Assembly (NCBI RefSeq): GCF_004919095.1 | Contig: NZ_STGJ01000012.1 | Location: 61,793 to 125,792, forward strand | DNA: 64,000 nucleotides | Origin: Crenobacter intestini | GTDB lineage: Bacteria > Pseudomonadota > Gammaproteobacteria > Burkholderiales > Chromobacteriaceae | Direction of reading: 5' to 3' | Part shown: positions 27,217-38,793 of the stretch, one piece after another | Position numbering within the stretch: the first letter of the stretch is position 1 | Layout of the letters: every line of letters begins with the position of its first letter | The notes under the pieces: model-generated | Databases searched by the model: none | The model's input: the letters and a program-made list of their open reading frames with translations, nothing else | What the model was told of the DNA's origin: nothing | Position numbers and translations under genes: made by a program

Positions 27217-28506
27217 TTACAGGAACAGGTAACGCCCGATAAACAGCGCCGCGATCACCACGATGGGCACGCTCAAGGAGCGCGCCTGGCCGCTGGCGAG
27301 CTTGGTCACCACGTAGGTGATCGCGCCGAAGGCGATACCGTCGGCGATCGAGAAGGTGAACGCCATCGTCGCGATGCAGGCGATCGCCGGCGCGGTCTCG
27401 GTCAGTTCGTCCCACTCCAGGTGGGTGAGGCTGCGCAGCATCAGGATGGCGACGTAAAGCAGCGCGGGCGCGGTCGCGTAGCCCGGCACCATCGCGGCCA
27501 GCGGCGCGAAGACCAGCGCCGCGATGAACAGCAGGCCGATGACGACGGCGGTGAGGCCGGTGCGCCCGCCGGCGGCGATACCGGTGGTCGACTCGATATA
27601 GCTGGTGGTGCTCGAGGTGCCCAGCAGCGCGCCGGCGCTGATCGCGGTCGAGTCGGCCAGCAGCGCGCGCTTGAGGCGCGGCAGGTGGCCGTCCTTGTCG
27701 AGGAAGTTGCCGCGCTCGGCGATCGCGATCAGCGTGCCCGAGGTCTCGAACAGGCTCATCAGGAAGAAGGACAGCACCACGCCGAGCACCGCCGGTTGCA
27801 GCGCGCCGGCGATATCGGCTTTAAGCCATGTCGGCGCGAGCGACGGCGGGGTCGAGATGACGCCGCCGTACGGCGTGAAGCCCAGCAGCACCGAGGCGGC
27901 GGTGACGGCGAGGATGCCGATGATGATGGCGCCGGGCACGCCGCGGCGGTCGAGCACCACCATCAACAGGAAGCCCGCCGCCGCGAACAGCACCGACGGG
28001 GTGCCCAGGGGCCCCAGCGCGAGCATGGTGTCGGGGCTGGGGACGACCACGCCGGCCTGTTGCAGCGCGATCAGCGAGATGAACAGGCCGACGCCGGCCG
28101 AGATCGAGTGCTTCAGGCAGGCCGGCATCGCGTTGACGAACCATTCGCGGATCTTCAGCACACTTACCAGCACGAACAGCAGGCCGGACAGGAACACCGC
28201 GCCCAGCGCGGTCTCCCACGGCAGCCCCATGCCCTTGACCAGGCCAAAGGCGAAGAAGGCGTTGATGCCCATGCCCGGCCCTTGGCCGATCGGGTAGTTG
28301 GCGAGCAAGCCCATCAGGAAGCAGCCGATCGCGGCGGCGAGGCAGGTCGCGACGAATACCGCGCCGTGGTCCATGCCGGCGGCAGACAGGATGTCAGGGT
28401 TGACGAACAGGATGGCCGACATCGTGAGGAAGGTCGTGAAGCCGGCGAGGATTTCGGTGCGCACGGACGAGCCTTGCGCACGGATGTGGAAGAGTTTTTC
28501 CAGCAT
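27217..28506 (-). CDS. Purine permease, AzgA/NCS2-type (adenine/guanine/hypoxanthine family)
   Basis: The 429-residue inner-membrane protein has about 12-14 helices and AzgA-subfamily landmarks: NPDILSAAGMDHGAVF, IGQGPGMGINAFF near residues 73-86, and LFETSGTLIAIAERG in the second half, all expected to line the base-binding site. It should import purine bases by proton symport; position next to guaD suggests guanine or hypoxanthine. Exact specificity cannot be read from the sequence. Confidence 0.93.
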   Translation of the reverse strand: MLEKLFHIRAQGSSVRTEILAGFTTFLTMSAILFVNPDILSAAGMDHGAVFVATCLAAAIGCFLMGLLANYPIGQGPGMGINAFFAFGLVKGMGLPWETALGAVFLSGLLFVLVSVLKIREWFVNAMPACLKHSISAGVGLFISLIALQQAGVVVPSPDTMLALGPLGTPSVLFAAAGFLLMVVLDRRGVPGAIIIGILAVTAASVLLGFTPYGGVISTPPSLAPTWLKADIAGALQPAVLGVVLSFFLMSLFETSGTLIAIAERGNFLDKDGHLPRLKRALLADSTAISAGALLGTSSTTSYIESTTGIAAGGRTGLTAVVIGLLFIAALVFAPLAAMVPGYATAPALLYVAILMLRSLTHLEWDELTETAPAIACIATMAFTFSIADGIAFGAITYVVTKLASGQARSLSVPIVVIAALFIGRYLFL

Positions 28507-28629
28507 GCGTGAGTCCGGAGAAAGGGTTTGCGAAGTCCCGAGCGACAGTCGGGTGCTAGGCGGGCCACCGGCAAGGAATCCGGCGCCCGCTCCGTCGGGC
28601 GCAAGTATAGGGGCAGAGCGGGGGGAGGG

Positions 28630-29376
28630 CTAGCGGCGCAGCCGCGTCCACGCGAAGAAGAGGTAGCCCGACGCGGCGTAGCCGACGAAGAAGCCGAACA
28701 GCACCAAGGGTGGCTCGTACAGCACCAGCAGCAGGGCAAGCGTGAGCGCCAACAGCGCGTAGAACGGCACGCGGCGGCGCAGGTGGATCTCCTTGAAGCT
28801 CCAGTAGCGCACGTTGCTGACCATGGTCAGCCCGGCGAACAGCGTGAAGCCGGCGAGCAGCATGGGCAGCGCCGGCGCGCCGGTGTAGCCGTAGGCGTGG
28901 CAGATCCACACCAGGCCCGCGACCAGCGCGGCGGCGGCCGGGCTGGGCAGGCCGATGAACCAGCGCTTGTCGACGCTGCCGATCATGGTGTTGAAACGCG
29001 CGAGGCGCAGGGCGGCGCCCGCGCAGTAGATGAATGCGATCATCCAGCCGAGCTTGCCCATGTCCTTGAGCAGCCACTCGTAGGCGACGAGCGCCGGCGC
29101 GACGCCGAAGCTGACCATGTCTGAGAGGCTGTCGAACTCGGCGCCGAACGCGCTCTGGCTATGGGTGAGGCGGGCGACGCGGCCGTCGAGGCCGTCGAGG
29201 ACCATCGCGGCGAAGATGGCGACCGCCGCGGTCTCGAAGTGCCCGCCCATCGCCTGCACGATCGCGTAGAAGCCGGCGAACAGCGCGGCCAGCGTGAACA
29301 GGTTGGGCAGCAGGTAGACGCCCTGGCGGCTGAGCCTGGGGCGTTGCGGCGATGGGTCGGACGGATCGGGATGCAT
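28630..29376 (-). CDS. pssA: CDP-diacylglycerol-serine O-phosphatidyltransferase
   Basis: The 248-residue CDP-alcohol phosphotransferase is membrane-bound and makes phosphatidylserine from CDP-diacylglycerol and serine. The catalytic signature DGLDGRVARL...GAEFDSLSD (about 61-84) is intact. Several hydrophobic helices follow. This is the subclass II membrane type, unlike the E. coli phospholipase-D-type PssA. It supplies the substrate of Psd, whose gene is divergently transcribed next door. Confidence 0.95.
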   Translation of the reverse strand: MHPDPSDPSPQRPRLSRQGVYLLPNLFTLAALFAGFYAIVQAMGGHFETAAVAIFAAMVLDGLDGRVARLTHSQSAFGAEFDSLSDMVSFGVAPALVAYEWLLKDMGKLGWMIAFIYCAGAALRLARFNTMIGSVDKRWFIGLPSPAAAALVAGLVWICHAYGYTGAPALPMLLAGFTLFAGLTMVSNVRYWSFKEIHLRRRVPFYALLALTLALLLVLYEPPLVLFGFFVGYAASGYLFFAWTRLRR

Positions 29377-29462
29377 GGTGCAGGCTCCGGACGGCGGTGC
29401 GGGGCACCGGTTGGCATATTGTAGCGCAGCCGGTGCGCCGCCGCGCTAGGCCATCGGCATGG

Positions 29463-29491
29463 CCGACAGCCGCCGCCCCTTCGTTTATAAT
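29463..29491 (+). promoter_or_regulatory. Candidate sigma-70 promoter for psd
   Basis: A consensus TATAAT lies at 29486-29491 with CCGACA at 29463-29468, 17 bases upstream. It places transcription start near 29498 and excludes longer psd reading frames. Confidence 0.7.
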
Positions 29492-29524
29492 GCCCGGTTT
29501 GATTCGAAAATAAGGGGAACGTCC

Positions 29525-30364
29525 TTGTCCGAGCGCCTATTTGTGCTGCTGCAGCACGCGCTGCCCAAGCTCGCCCTGACCCGCCTGGCCGGCCGCATCG
29601 CCGGCGCGCGCGGCGGCGCGCTGACCCGCCGCCTGATCACCCGCTTCATCGCGCGCTACGGCGTGAACATGGCCGAGGCAGCCCAGCCGGATCCGGCCGC
29701 GTACCCGACCTTCAACGACTTCTTCACCCGCGCGCTCAAGCCGGGCGCGCGCCCGCTCGCCGCGAGCCGGCTGGTGTGCCCGGTCGACGGCGCGATCAGC
29801 CAGTTCGGCGACATCCACGCCGGCCGCGTGTTCCAGGCCAAGGGCCGCGACTATAGCGCCGCCGCCTTGCTGGCCGACGAGACCGCCGCGCGCGCGTTCG
29901 ACGACGGCGTGTTCGCGACCATCTACCTGAGCCCGCGCGACTACCACCGCATCCACATGCCGTGCGCGGGCACGCTCAAAAGCATGACCTACGTGCCGGG
30001 CGAGCTCTATTCGGTGAACCCGGCGACCGCACGCGGGGTCGACGCGCTGTTCGCGCGCAACGAGCGGGTGGTCTGCCTGTTCGACTCCCCGGTCGGCGAG
30101 TTCGCGCTGGTGCTGGTCGGCGCCACCATCGTCGGCAGCATGGCGACCGTCTGGCACGGCGTGGTCAACCCGCCGCGCCCGGGCGAGGTGGTGCGCTGGG
30201 ACTACAGCGGGCAGACCATCAAACTGGCGCAGGGCGAGGAGATGGGGCGCTTTTTGCTCGGCTCGACCGTGGTGCTGCTGTTCCCCAAGGCCGCCGGCCT
30301 CGCGTTCAACCCCGAGTGGGAAAGCGCGCGCGCGGTGCGCATGGGCGAGGCGATGGCCGACTGA
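29525..30364 (+). CDS. psd: Phosphatidylserine decarboxylase (pro-enzyme)
   Basis: Psd converts phosphatidylserine to phosphatidylethanolamine at the inner membrane. The 279-residue pro-enzyme self-cleaves at the LGST motif near residue 250 to give a pyruvoyl-bearing alpha chain. Other landmarks are PVDGAISQ and TIYLSPRDYHRIHMP, which hold catalytic Asp and His residues. The TTG start at 29525 is downstream of the TATAAT promoter and has AAGGGGA before it; it gives the same N-terminal register as E. coli Psd. Confidence 0.95.
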   Translation: MSERLFVLLQHALPKLALTRLAGRIAGARGGALTRRLITRFIARYGVNMAEAAQPDPAAYPTFNDFFTRALKPGARPLAASRLVCPVDGAISQFGDIHAGRVFQAKGRDYSAAALLADETAARAFDDGVFATIYLSPRDYHRIHMPCAGTLKSMTYVPGELYSVNPATARGVDALFARNERVVCLFDSPVGEFALVLVGATIVGSMATVWHGVVNPPRPGEVVRWDYSGQTIKLAQGEEMGRFLLGSTVVLLFPKAAGLAFNPEWESARAVRMGEAMAD

Positions 30365-30384
30365 GCCTGCCGCAGGCGGACGAA

Positions 30385-30413
30385 AAAAAGCCGGGACAGC
30401 GTCCCGGCTTTTT
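30385..30413. terminator. Bidirectional terminator between psd and ilvC
   Basis: AGCCGGGAC pairs with GTCCCGGCT around an AGC loop (30389-30409), with an A7 tract on the left and T5 on the right. It ends both convergent transcripts. Confidence 0.9.
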
Positions 30414-30430
30414 CATGCACTTGCAGCCGA

Positions 30431-31979
<1,549 letters not shown>

Positions 31980-31992
31980 GCTTCGCTCCGGG

Positions 31993-33753
31993 TCAGCACA
32001 GGTTGCCGTAGTCGCGATCGGCCGCTTCGCCGTCCTGCTCGCGCATGTGCGGCGGCAGGTCCATCTGGTCGAGGCCCTTGCCGTTGCCCACCATCGGGAA
32101 CACGTTTTCCGACTGGTCAGTGCGGAAGTCCATGAACACCAGGCGGTCCCTGTTCTTCTGGCTGAACGCCTCGCGGATCGCCGGCTCGACGTCGGCCGGG
32201 TTTTCGATCTTCATGCCGATATGGCCGTAGGCCTCGGCGATCTTCACGAAGTCGGGCAGCGCGTCCATGTACGACTCGGAGTAGCGGGTGCCGTAGAAGA
32301 ACTCCTGCCACTGGCGCACCATGCCCAGGTAGCGGTTGTTCAGGCTGAGCACCTTGACCGGGGTGTGGTACTGCTTGGCGGTCGACAGCTCCTGGATGTT
32401 CATCTGGATCGAGCCTTCACCGGTGATGCAGGCGACGGTCGCATCCGGGTTCGCCAGTTGCGCGCCGATGGCGGCGGGCAGGCCGAAGCCCATGGTGCCG
32501 AGGCCGCCGGAGTTCAGCCACTGCTTGGGACGGTCGAACTTGTAGTACTGCGCGGCCCACATCTGGTGCTGGCCGACGTCGGAGGTGACGATGGCGTTGC
32601 CGCCGGTGACCTCGTACAGCATCTCGACCACGTGCTGCGGCTTGATCAGTTCGTCGGATTTCGCGTACCACAGGCTCTTGCGCTCGCGCCAGGCCTCAAC
32701 CTGCTCCCACCACTGGGCGAGCGCCTGCGCGTCGGGGCGCTGGGCGCTTGCGCGCAGCAATTCGAGCATCTCGGCGAGCACATGCTTGACGTCGCCGACG
32801 ATGGGCACGTCGGCCTTGACGCGCTTGGCGATCGAGCTGGGATCGACGTCGATGTGGATGATCTTCTTCGGCGCGCCGAGGAAGTGCGACGGCACGCTGA
32901 TCACGCGGTCGTCGAAGCGGGCGCCGACGGCGAGCAGCACGTCGCAGTTCTGCATCGCCATGTTCGCTTCGTAGGTGCCGTGCATGCCGAGCATGCCTAG
33001 GAACTGGCGGTCGGAACCCGGGTACGCGCCCAGCCCCATCAGCGTGTTGGTGCACGGCACGCCGAGCAGGCGCACAAGTTCGGTCACCTCGGCTGCCGCG
33101 TTGCCCTGCACCGCGCCGCCGCCGACATAGATGTACGGGCGCTTGGCTTCGAGCAGCAGGCCGACGGCCTTCTTGATCTGGCCGGGGTGGCCGCGGGTGA
33201 CCGGCACGTACGAGCGGATCTGGACGCTGTCCGGGTAGGAAAACTCGTGTTTGGCCTGGGTGACGTCCTTGGCGATGTCGACGACGACCGGGCCGGGACG
33301 GCCGGTCTTGGCGATGTAGAACGCCTTCTTGATGGTCGACGCCAGCTCGGTGACGTCCTTGACCAGGAAGTTGTGCTTCACGCACGGCCGGGTGATGCCG
33401 ACCATGTCGACTTCCTGGAATGCGTCCATGCCGATCGCCGGGGTCGGCACCTGGCCGGAGATCACCACCATCGGGATCGAGTCCATGTACGCGGTGGCGA
33501 TGCCGGTGACCGCGTTGGTGGCCCCGGGACCGGAGGTGACCAGCGCGACGCCCACCTTGTCGCTGGAACGGGAATACGCGTCAGCCGCGTGGACAGCTGC
33601 CTGCTCGTGGCGGACCAGTACATGCTTGAACTGGTTCTGCCTGAAGATGGCATCGTAAATTTCTAGGACCGCGCCGCCGGGGTAGCCGAAAATGAATTCG
33701 ACCCCTTCCTCCTGCAGGCTGCGGACGAGGATTTCCGCGCCCGATATCTGCAT
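31993..33753 (-). CDS. ilvI: Acetolactate synthase large (catalytic) subunit
   Basis: The thiamine-diphosphate enzyme joins two pyruvates, or pyruvate and 2-oxobutyrate, in the first common step of branched-chain amino acid synthesis. The 586-residue protein has the activating Glu in RHEQAAVHAADAY, GPGATNAVTGIATAY, and the ThDP/Mg motif GEGSIQMNIQELSTA near residue 445. The ATG at 33753 has AGAGGCAACA before it. A longer reading frame overlaps the promoter and lacks homology. Confidence 0.97.
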   Translation of the reverse strand: MQISGAEILVRSLQEEGVEFIFGYPGGAVLEIYDAIFRQNQFKHVLVRHEQAAVHAADAYSRSSDKVGVALVTSGPGATNAVTGIATAYMDSIPMVVISGQVPTPAIGMDAFQEVDMVGITRPCVKHNFLVKDVTELASTIKKAFYIAKTGRPGPVVVDIAKDVTQAKHEFSYPDSVQIRSYVPVTRGHPGQIKKAVGLLLEAKRPYIYVGGGAVQGNAAAEVTELVRLLGVPCTNTLMGLGAYPGSDRQFLGMLGMHGTYEANMAMQNCDVLLAVGARFDDRVISVPSHFLGAPKKIIHIDVDPSSIAKRVKADVPIVGDVKHVLAEMLELLRASAQRPDAQALAQWWEQVEAWRERKSLWYAKSDELIKPQHVVEMLYEVTGGNAIVTSDVGQHQMWAAQYYKFDRPKQWLNSGGLGTMGFGLPAAIGAQLANPDATVACITGEGSIQMNIQELSTAKQYHTPVKVLSLNNRYLGMVRQWQEFFYGTRYSESYMDALPDFVKIAEAYGHIGMKIENPADVEPAIREAFSQKNRDRLVFMDFRTDQSENVFPMVGNGKGLDQMDLPPHMREQDGEAADRDYGNLC

Positions 33754-33797
33754 TGTTGCCTCTGTCTTGTGTATGTGGTGTCCCGTTGCAATTAATG

Positions 33798-33827
33798 ACC
33801 ATATCTTATCCGGCAAAATACGGTCAA
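33798..33827 (-). promoter_or_regulatory. Candidate promoter of ilvI-ilvH-ilvC
   Basis: On the minus strand TTGACC (33822-33827) and TATGGT (33798-33803) are spaced by 18 bases. The implied leader is only about 40 bases, so a translated attenuator is not possible from this start. Confidence 0.5.
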
Positions 33828-33945
33828 GCGCTTTTGTGCGGACGCACAAGCGGCTGCAAGGCCGGAAAAATCAGGGTTTTGGCGCGCTGACGCCGGGACG
33901 GGCGCTTTGTTAAGATAACGACTTCCAGCTTTTTTCCGCCACCAG

Positions 33946-34728
33946 ATGAACGCCGCTTCCCGCACACCGCACCTTGTTGCCGCCGCCCGCGTGCTGGCGG
34001 CTGTCGCGCTGCCTCATGGGGTCGACGGCCTAGCGGCCGTGCAGGCTGCCCGCCAGGCTGCATGCAGCCGTTTCGGTACGGACCGGGAAGATGCTCTGTG
34101 GCTGGGCTGCCTGCTCGCGCGCTTGCCCCGGCCCCGCCGCTGGTGCGCGCCCGTCGCGGCCGAGGCGCCGATCGAATTCGAGGCGCTGCCGGCACTGGCG
34201 ACGCCCGGCTGGACGCGGCAGCCCGGGGCGCTGCCGCTGATTCTCGCCGCGCTCGCGCTGCTGCGCCGTGGCGAACAGGTCGCCTATCTCATGCACGGGC
34301 TCGGTGGCTGGCCCGCCGCGCGCGTCGCGACGCTGACCGGCGCTACGGTGTTTGGCGCCGAACGCCAGTTGCGCTCGGCACGCCAAGCGCTGCATGCGAT
34401 GCTGCAGCTGAAGGGCGTCGGCGATGCAGATGGCTATCCGTCGCTGGACGCGGCGATCGCCGCCGTGCTGGCAGACGCCTACCCGGGCGAAGACGCTGCC
34501 GCCAGCGCGGGGCACGCAAAGACGCCCCACGGCTTGCGGGCGCGGCTGTGGCTTGCCCGCGGCCGCCTGCGCCGCGCGGCGGGCGCCGCCGTGCTGGTGG
34601 GGGTTGCGGCCGCCTTCTGGCCTGCGCTGCCCGAGTTGGGGCACGACGCCGCGACCGACGCGGCCATGCTGTCGTCGGAGTGGCCGCTGGAGATGCTGTT
34701 GCAACCGCTGGAGGAAGGTGCGCGATGA
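33946..34728 (+). CDS. Unrecognised protein; sigma-70-region-4-like part plus DUF3619-like C-terminus
   Basis: The 260-residue, Ala/Leu-rich protein has no confident family. Residues about 95-150 look like a degenerate sigma region 4 (LPLILAALALLRRGE... followed by AARVATLTG and RQLRSARQALHAML). The C-terminal part has one membrane helix (about 208-228) and a short acidic tail with SSEWPLEMLLQPL, reminiscent of DUF3619 proteins. In many betaproteobacteria a sigma factor, DUF3619, DUF3106 and RDD genes occur in that order. DUF3106 and RDD follow here, so this may be a fused or decayed version of the first two. Its stop overlaps the next start (ATGA). Confidence 0.6.
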   Translation: MNAASRTPHLVAAARVLAAVALPHGVDGLAAVQAARQAACSRFGTDREDALWLGCLLARLPRPRRWCAPVAAEAPIEFEALPALATPGWTRQPGALPLILAALALLRRGEQVAYLMHGLGGWPAARVATLTGATVFGAERQLRSARQALHAMLQLKGVGDADGYPSLDAAIAAVLADAYPGEDAAASAGHAKTPHGLRARLWLARGRLRRAAGAAVLVGVAAAFWPALPELGHDAATDAAMLSSEWPLEMLLQPLEEGAR

Positions 34729-35090
34729 TCAAGGGATGGACCCTGCTGCTGGCTTGTTGCCTGGCCGCGCCGGCGTGGGCCGGCACTGCGGCGTCGCCGG
34801 ACTGGGACATGCTCGCCGAGTCGCGCCGGCAGGCGCTCGTGCCGCTTGCCCGCGACTGGAACCGTTATTCGGCGCAGAAGAAGCAGTCGCTGGTCGAACT
34901 GGCCGACGCGCTGCAGCAGCTGCCGCCGGACGCGCGCGAGCGCGCGCAGCGCCAGCTGCGGCGCTGGGTCGAGCTGTCGCCCGCCGAGCAGGCGCGGGTG
35001 CGCGCCAACTGGCGGCGCGTGCAGGCGTTGGCACCCGAGCGCCGTGCCGCGCTGCTGTTCGAGCTGACGCACCCGACGGCCCAGCGCTGA
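34725..35090 (+). CDS. DUF3106-domain exported protein
   Basis: The 121-residue protein has a signal peptide ending near AWAGT (residue 20) and a charged helical domain rich in W, R and L with RDWNRYSAQKKQSLVELADALQQLP and AEQARVRANWRR blocks cited by position (about 45-70 and 90-105). This matches DUF3106, a periplasmic family of unknown function. It is translationally coupled to the upstream sigma-like gene by an ATGA overlap and precedes the RDD gene, the usual order. Confidence 0.82.
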   Translation: MIKGWTLLLACCLAAPAWAGTAASPDWDMLAESRRQALVPLARDWNRYSAQKKQSLVELADALQQLPPDARERAQRQLRRWVELSPAEQARVRANWRRVQALAPERRAALLFELTHPTAQR

Positions 35091-35151
35091 CCGTATGTGA
35101 CATTGTCTTGCGGTAGAATGGCGGCTTCCGAACCCTGTGCCTGCCCACCGC

Positions 35152-35658
35152 ATGACCATCCCATCCGCCGAGCCGACCCTGGCGCGCACGCTGGCCGCGC
35201 TGTTCTACGAAATCCTGCTGGGCTGCGCGGTATTGCTCGCCTTCGCCGCCGTGCTGACGCCGCTGAAGGCGCTGCTCCCCGCCGGGGCGTTCGCCGACTG
35301 GCTGTTCCGGCTGGCGCTGGCCGCCCTGATGTTCGGCTACTGCGGCTTTTGCTGGACGCGCGGCGGGCAGACGCTGGCGATGAAGACCTGGCGCTTGCGC
35401 GTCGAACGTGCCGACGGCGGCGCGCTGTCGTGGCCGGACGCGCTGCGCCGTTTCCTCGTGGTGCTCGTGCTGTTCGTCGGCGTGCCGGTGCTGGTGTGGG
35501 CCGGCTGGAGCCGCGCGCTGGGCGAGGCGGCGCCCCTGTGGTTGCTGCCTTTGTGGCTCGCCATCCCGTTTGCCTGCCGCCTGCTCGACCCGGCGAAGCT
35601 CAGCCTGCACGACCGGCTGGCGGCGACCCGCGTCGTCCAGTTGCCCAAGCGGGCATAG
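35152..35658 (+). CDS. RDD-family membrane protein
   Basis: The 168-residue inner-membrane protein has four hydrophobic segments. The RDD pattern is visible as an arginine near residue 12 (TLARTLAALFYEIL), the central QTLAMKTWRLRVE block, and LSLHDRLAATRVV at the C-terminus, where His-Asp-Arg replaces a classical Asp. RDD proteins are thought to act in transport or sodium/proton exchange. I use the ATG at 35152; a GTG at 35137 is possible. A TAGAAT box lies at 35114-35119. Confidence 0.85.
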   Translation: MTIPSAEPTLARTLAALFYEILLGCAVLLAFAAVLTPLKALLPAGAFADWLFRLALAALMFGYCGFCWTRGGQTLAMKTWRLRVERADGGALSWPDALRRFLVVLVLFVGVPVLVWAGWSRALGEAAPLWLLPLWLAIPFACRLLDPAKLSLHDRLAATRVVQLPKRA

Positions 35659-35671
35659 CGTCCGGTTCTAC

Positions 35672-35696
35672 AAAGCCGCCTGAGGGCGGTTTTTTT
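35672..35696 (+). terminator. Terminator after RDD gene
   Basis: GCCGCC and GGCGGT pair around a TGAG loop, followed by seven T. It separates the RDD operon from leuA. Confidence 0.85.
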
Positions 35697-35705
35697 GCGG
35701 CCGAA

Positions 35706-35819
35706 ATCAGACAAAACGTCCGATTTTTGCGTATCTGACACGAATCTACCCATGATATGAAAATTATCAGACAGTTTGTTTGACATGATGTCTCTGTCGG
35801 CGTACGTTTATGACAAACA
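35706..35819 (+). promoter_or_regulatory. Repeated operator-like words upstream of leuA
   Basis: ATCAGACA occurs at 35706-35713 and 35766-35773, with the near match ATCTGACA at 35733-35740. TGTTTGACA at 35777-35785 and TGACAAACA at 35811-35819 form an inverted pair with one mismatch, bracketing the promoter. They are candidate binding sites, possibly for the DNA-binding-like domain fused to LeuA. Confidence 0.45.
35780..35808 (+). promoter_or_regulatory. Candidate leuA promoter
   Basis: A perfect TTGACA at 35780-35785 is followed after 17 bases by a weak TACGTT -10 (35803-35808). This puts the transcription start near 35815 and supports the ATG at 35837 as the first codon. Confidence 0.5.
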
Positions 35820-35836
35820 GCCACCAGGAGGGACGC

Positions 35837-37630
<1,794 letters not shown>

Positions 37631-37803
37631 GAGGTTTTTTCATCCGGCAGCCTAACCGGCCGGTGCGTGGCCGACGCCTTCCCGTCCCGTTGCAAGTTCG
37701 GGAGACGCGCCGCCGACAGAGGGCTGCCAATCGGTTTCAACCCGATCAATGTTTGAAACCCAAGGCCCACAAGGCCGAACCATCGTCAAGCCGGCTCACA
37801 AGG

Positions 37804-37852
37804 CCCGGACGTCAGCGTGCCGACCCACGAGGTCGGCGTCGCCGCGTCCGGG
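37804..37852. other. Strong stem-loop between leuA and PEP-CTERM gene
   Basis: CCCGGACG (37804-37811) pairs with CGTCCGGG (37845-37852), and GCCGACC pairs with GGTCGGC inside. There is no T-run on either strand, so it is either a Rho-type or processing structure, or a protein-binding palindrome. The rest of the 228-base gap (37631-37858) shows no gene. Confidence 0.5.
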
Positions 37853-37858
37853 CGTCCT

Positions 37859-38554
37859 TCATACCGCCGGCGTTCCCAGCTTGCCCGCACGGGCCTGCTT
37901 GCGGCGGGCAATCATGCCCACCAGGCCGAGACCGGCGAGCATCATCGCGTAGGTTTCCGGCTCCGGCACGGCCACCGCCAGCACATAGTCCTGGTAGTGG
38001 CCGTTGGTCAGCTTCTGTGTCGACCAGCTGATCTTCGACGCGTCCAGCGCCTTGGCGTCGGCCAGCCACTGGTTCGCCGTCGCGAACGCCGTAGTATGCT
38101 GCGCGTCGAGGTTGGCACCACCGAACAGGCCGGAGCTGCCCGGCGCATACTTGGTCTGGAATTTGTCCAGGCTTTCGTGGGTGATCTCCCAGACCGCCAG
38201 CTGGAAGGCGATTCCCTTGGTCAGGTCGGTCACCTTGTCGCTGGCGACAGTATATAGCCGGTCGAGCATGTTCTTGTCGGCCGGGCTGAAGTTCGCCAGC
38301 GAGTAGTCTTTCGAATACCAGCTCAGGGGCTGGTTCAGTTCGACGCAGTAGGTGGTGAACGACTTGCCGTCCAGCGTGCCCTTGAGCGGGCCGACACCGT
38401 GGTGGCTCCAGCTCCAGCCACCGTTGGTGGTCGTGGAGATATTGGCCATCGGGCTGGCTGCCTTGTTCAGGTCCACCGTCAGTGCAGAGGCCCAGGGGGC
38501 GGCCAGGCACAGGGCAGCAGCCAGACCGCCTTGCAAGATCAGGCGATTATTCAT
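37859..38554 (-). CDS. PEP-CTERM sorting-domain exported protein
   Basis: The 231-residue precursor has a signal peptide (about 1-24, ending WASA) and a C-terminal PEP-CTERM signal: VPEP at 196-199, a hydrophobic helix (about 201-216), then RRKQAR. Such proteins are cleaved by an exosortase and exported, often with exopolysaccharide; no exosortase gene is in the window. The middle carries Cys70 in TYCVEL and Gln118 in AFQLAVWEI, a spacing and context like the Cys-Gln pair of thioester adhesion domains. Start at 38554 has AAGGAG upstream and begins the signal peptide; a longer frame adds no recognisable sequence. Confidence 0.85.
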   Translation of the reverse strand: MNNRLILQGGLAAALCLAAPWASALTVDLNKAASPMANISTTTNGGWSWSHHGVGPLKGTLDGKSFTTYCVELNQPLSWYSKDYSLANFSPADKNMLDRLYTVASDKVTDLTKGIAFQLAVWEITHESLDKFQTKYAPGSSGLFGGANLDAQHTTAFATANQWLADAKALDASKISWSTQKLTNGHYQDYVLAVAVPEPETYAMMLAGLGLVGMIARRKQARAGKLGTPAV

Positions 38555-38599
38555 GGATGACTCCTTGGTAGGTATGCATTGCGGCGGGCATGACCCGTC

Positions 38600-38616
38600 C
38601 GGCAGGATTCCTGCCG
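38600..38616. promoter_or_regulatory. Perfect palindrome upstream of PEP-CTERM gene
   Basis: CGGCAGGA-T-TCCTGCCG is an exact 8-bp inverted repeat about 46 bases before the start codon on the minus strand. It could be an operator or a 5' leader hairpin. The remaining 239-base gap to bioD shows no gene. Confidence 0.4.
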
Positions 38617-38793
38617 TACCGGAATAGCCTACGGGATTCATCTAATCAATTTCATTATTGTTGTTTTAATCGAATGCTATCAGCTTGGCGGGTGGCTCGA
38701 GTGGCAAACATCCGGCTGTTATCATGTTGGCAGCGGCAGCATCGTGCAGTGGAGCGCGTGTGAGGGCCGCGAAACCGCACAGGGGGCTTCACG

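Noticed and set aside
33754..33945. Attenuator or leader peptide for the ilv operon
   Set aside because: The likely leader is only about 40 bases, with no run of Leu/Val/Ile codons and no paired hairpins.
38700..38793. BirA operator in front of bioD
   Set aside because: No TGTAAAC/GTTTACA-type inverted repeat is present.
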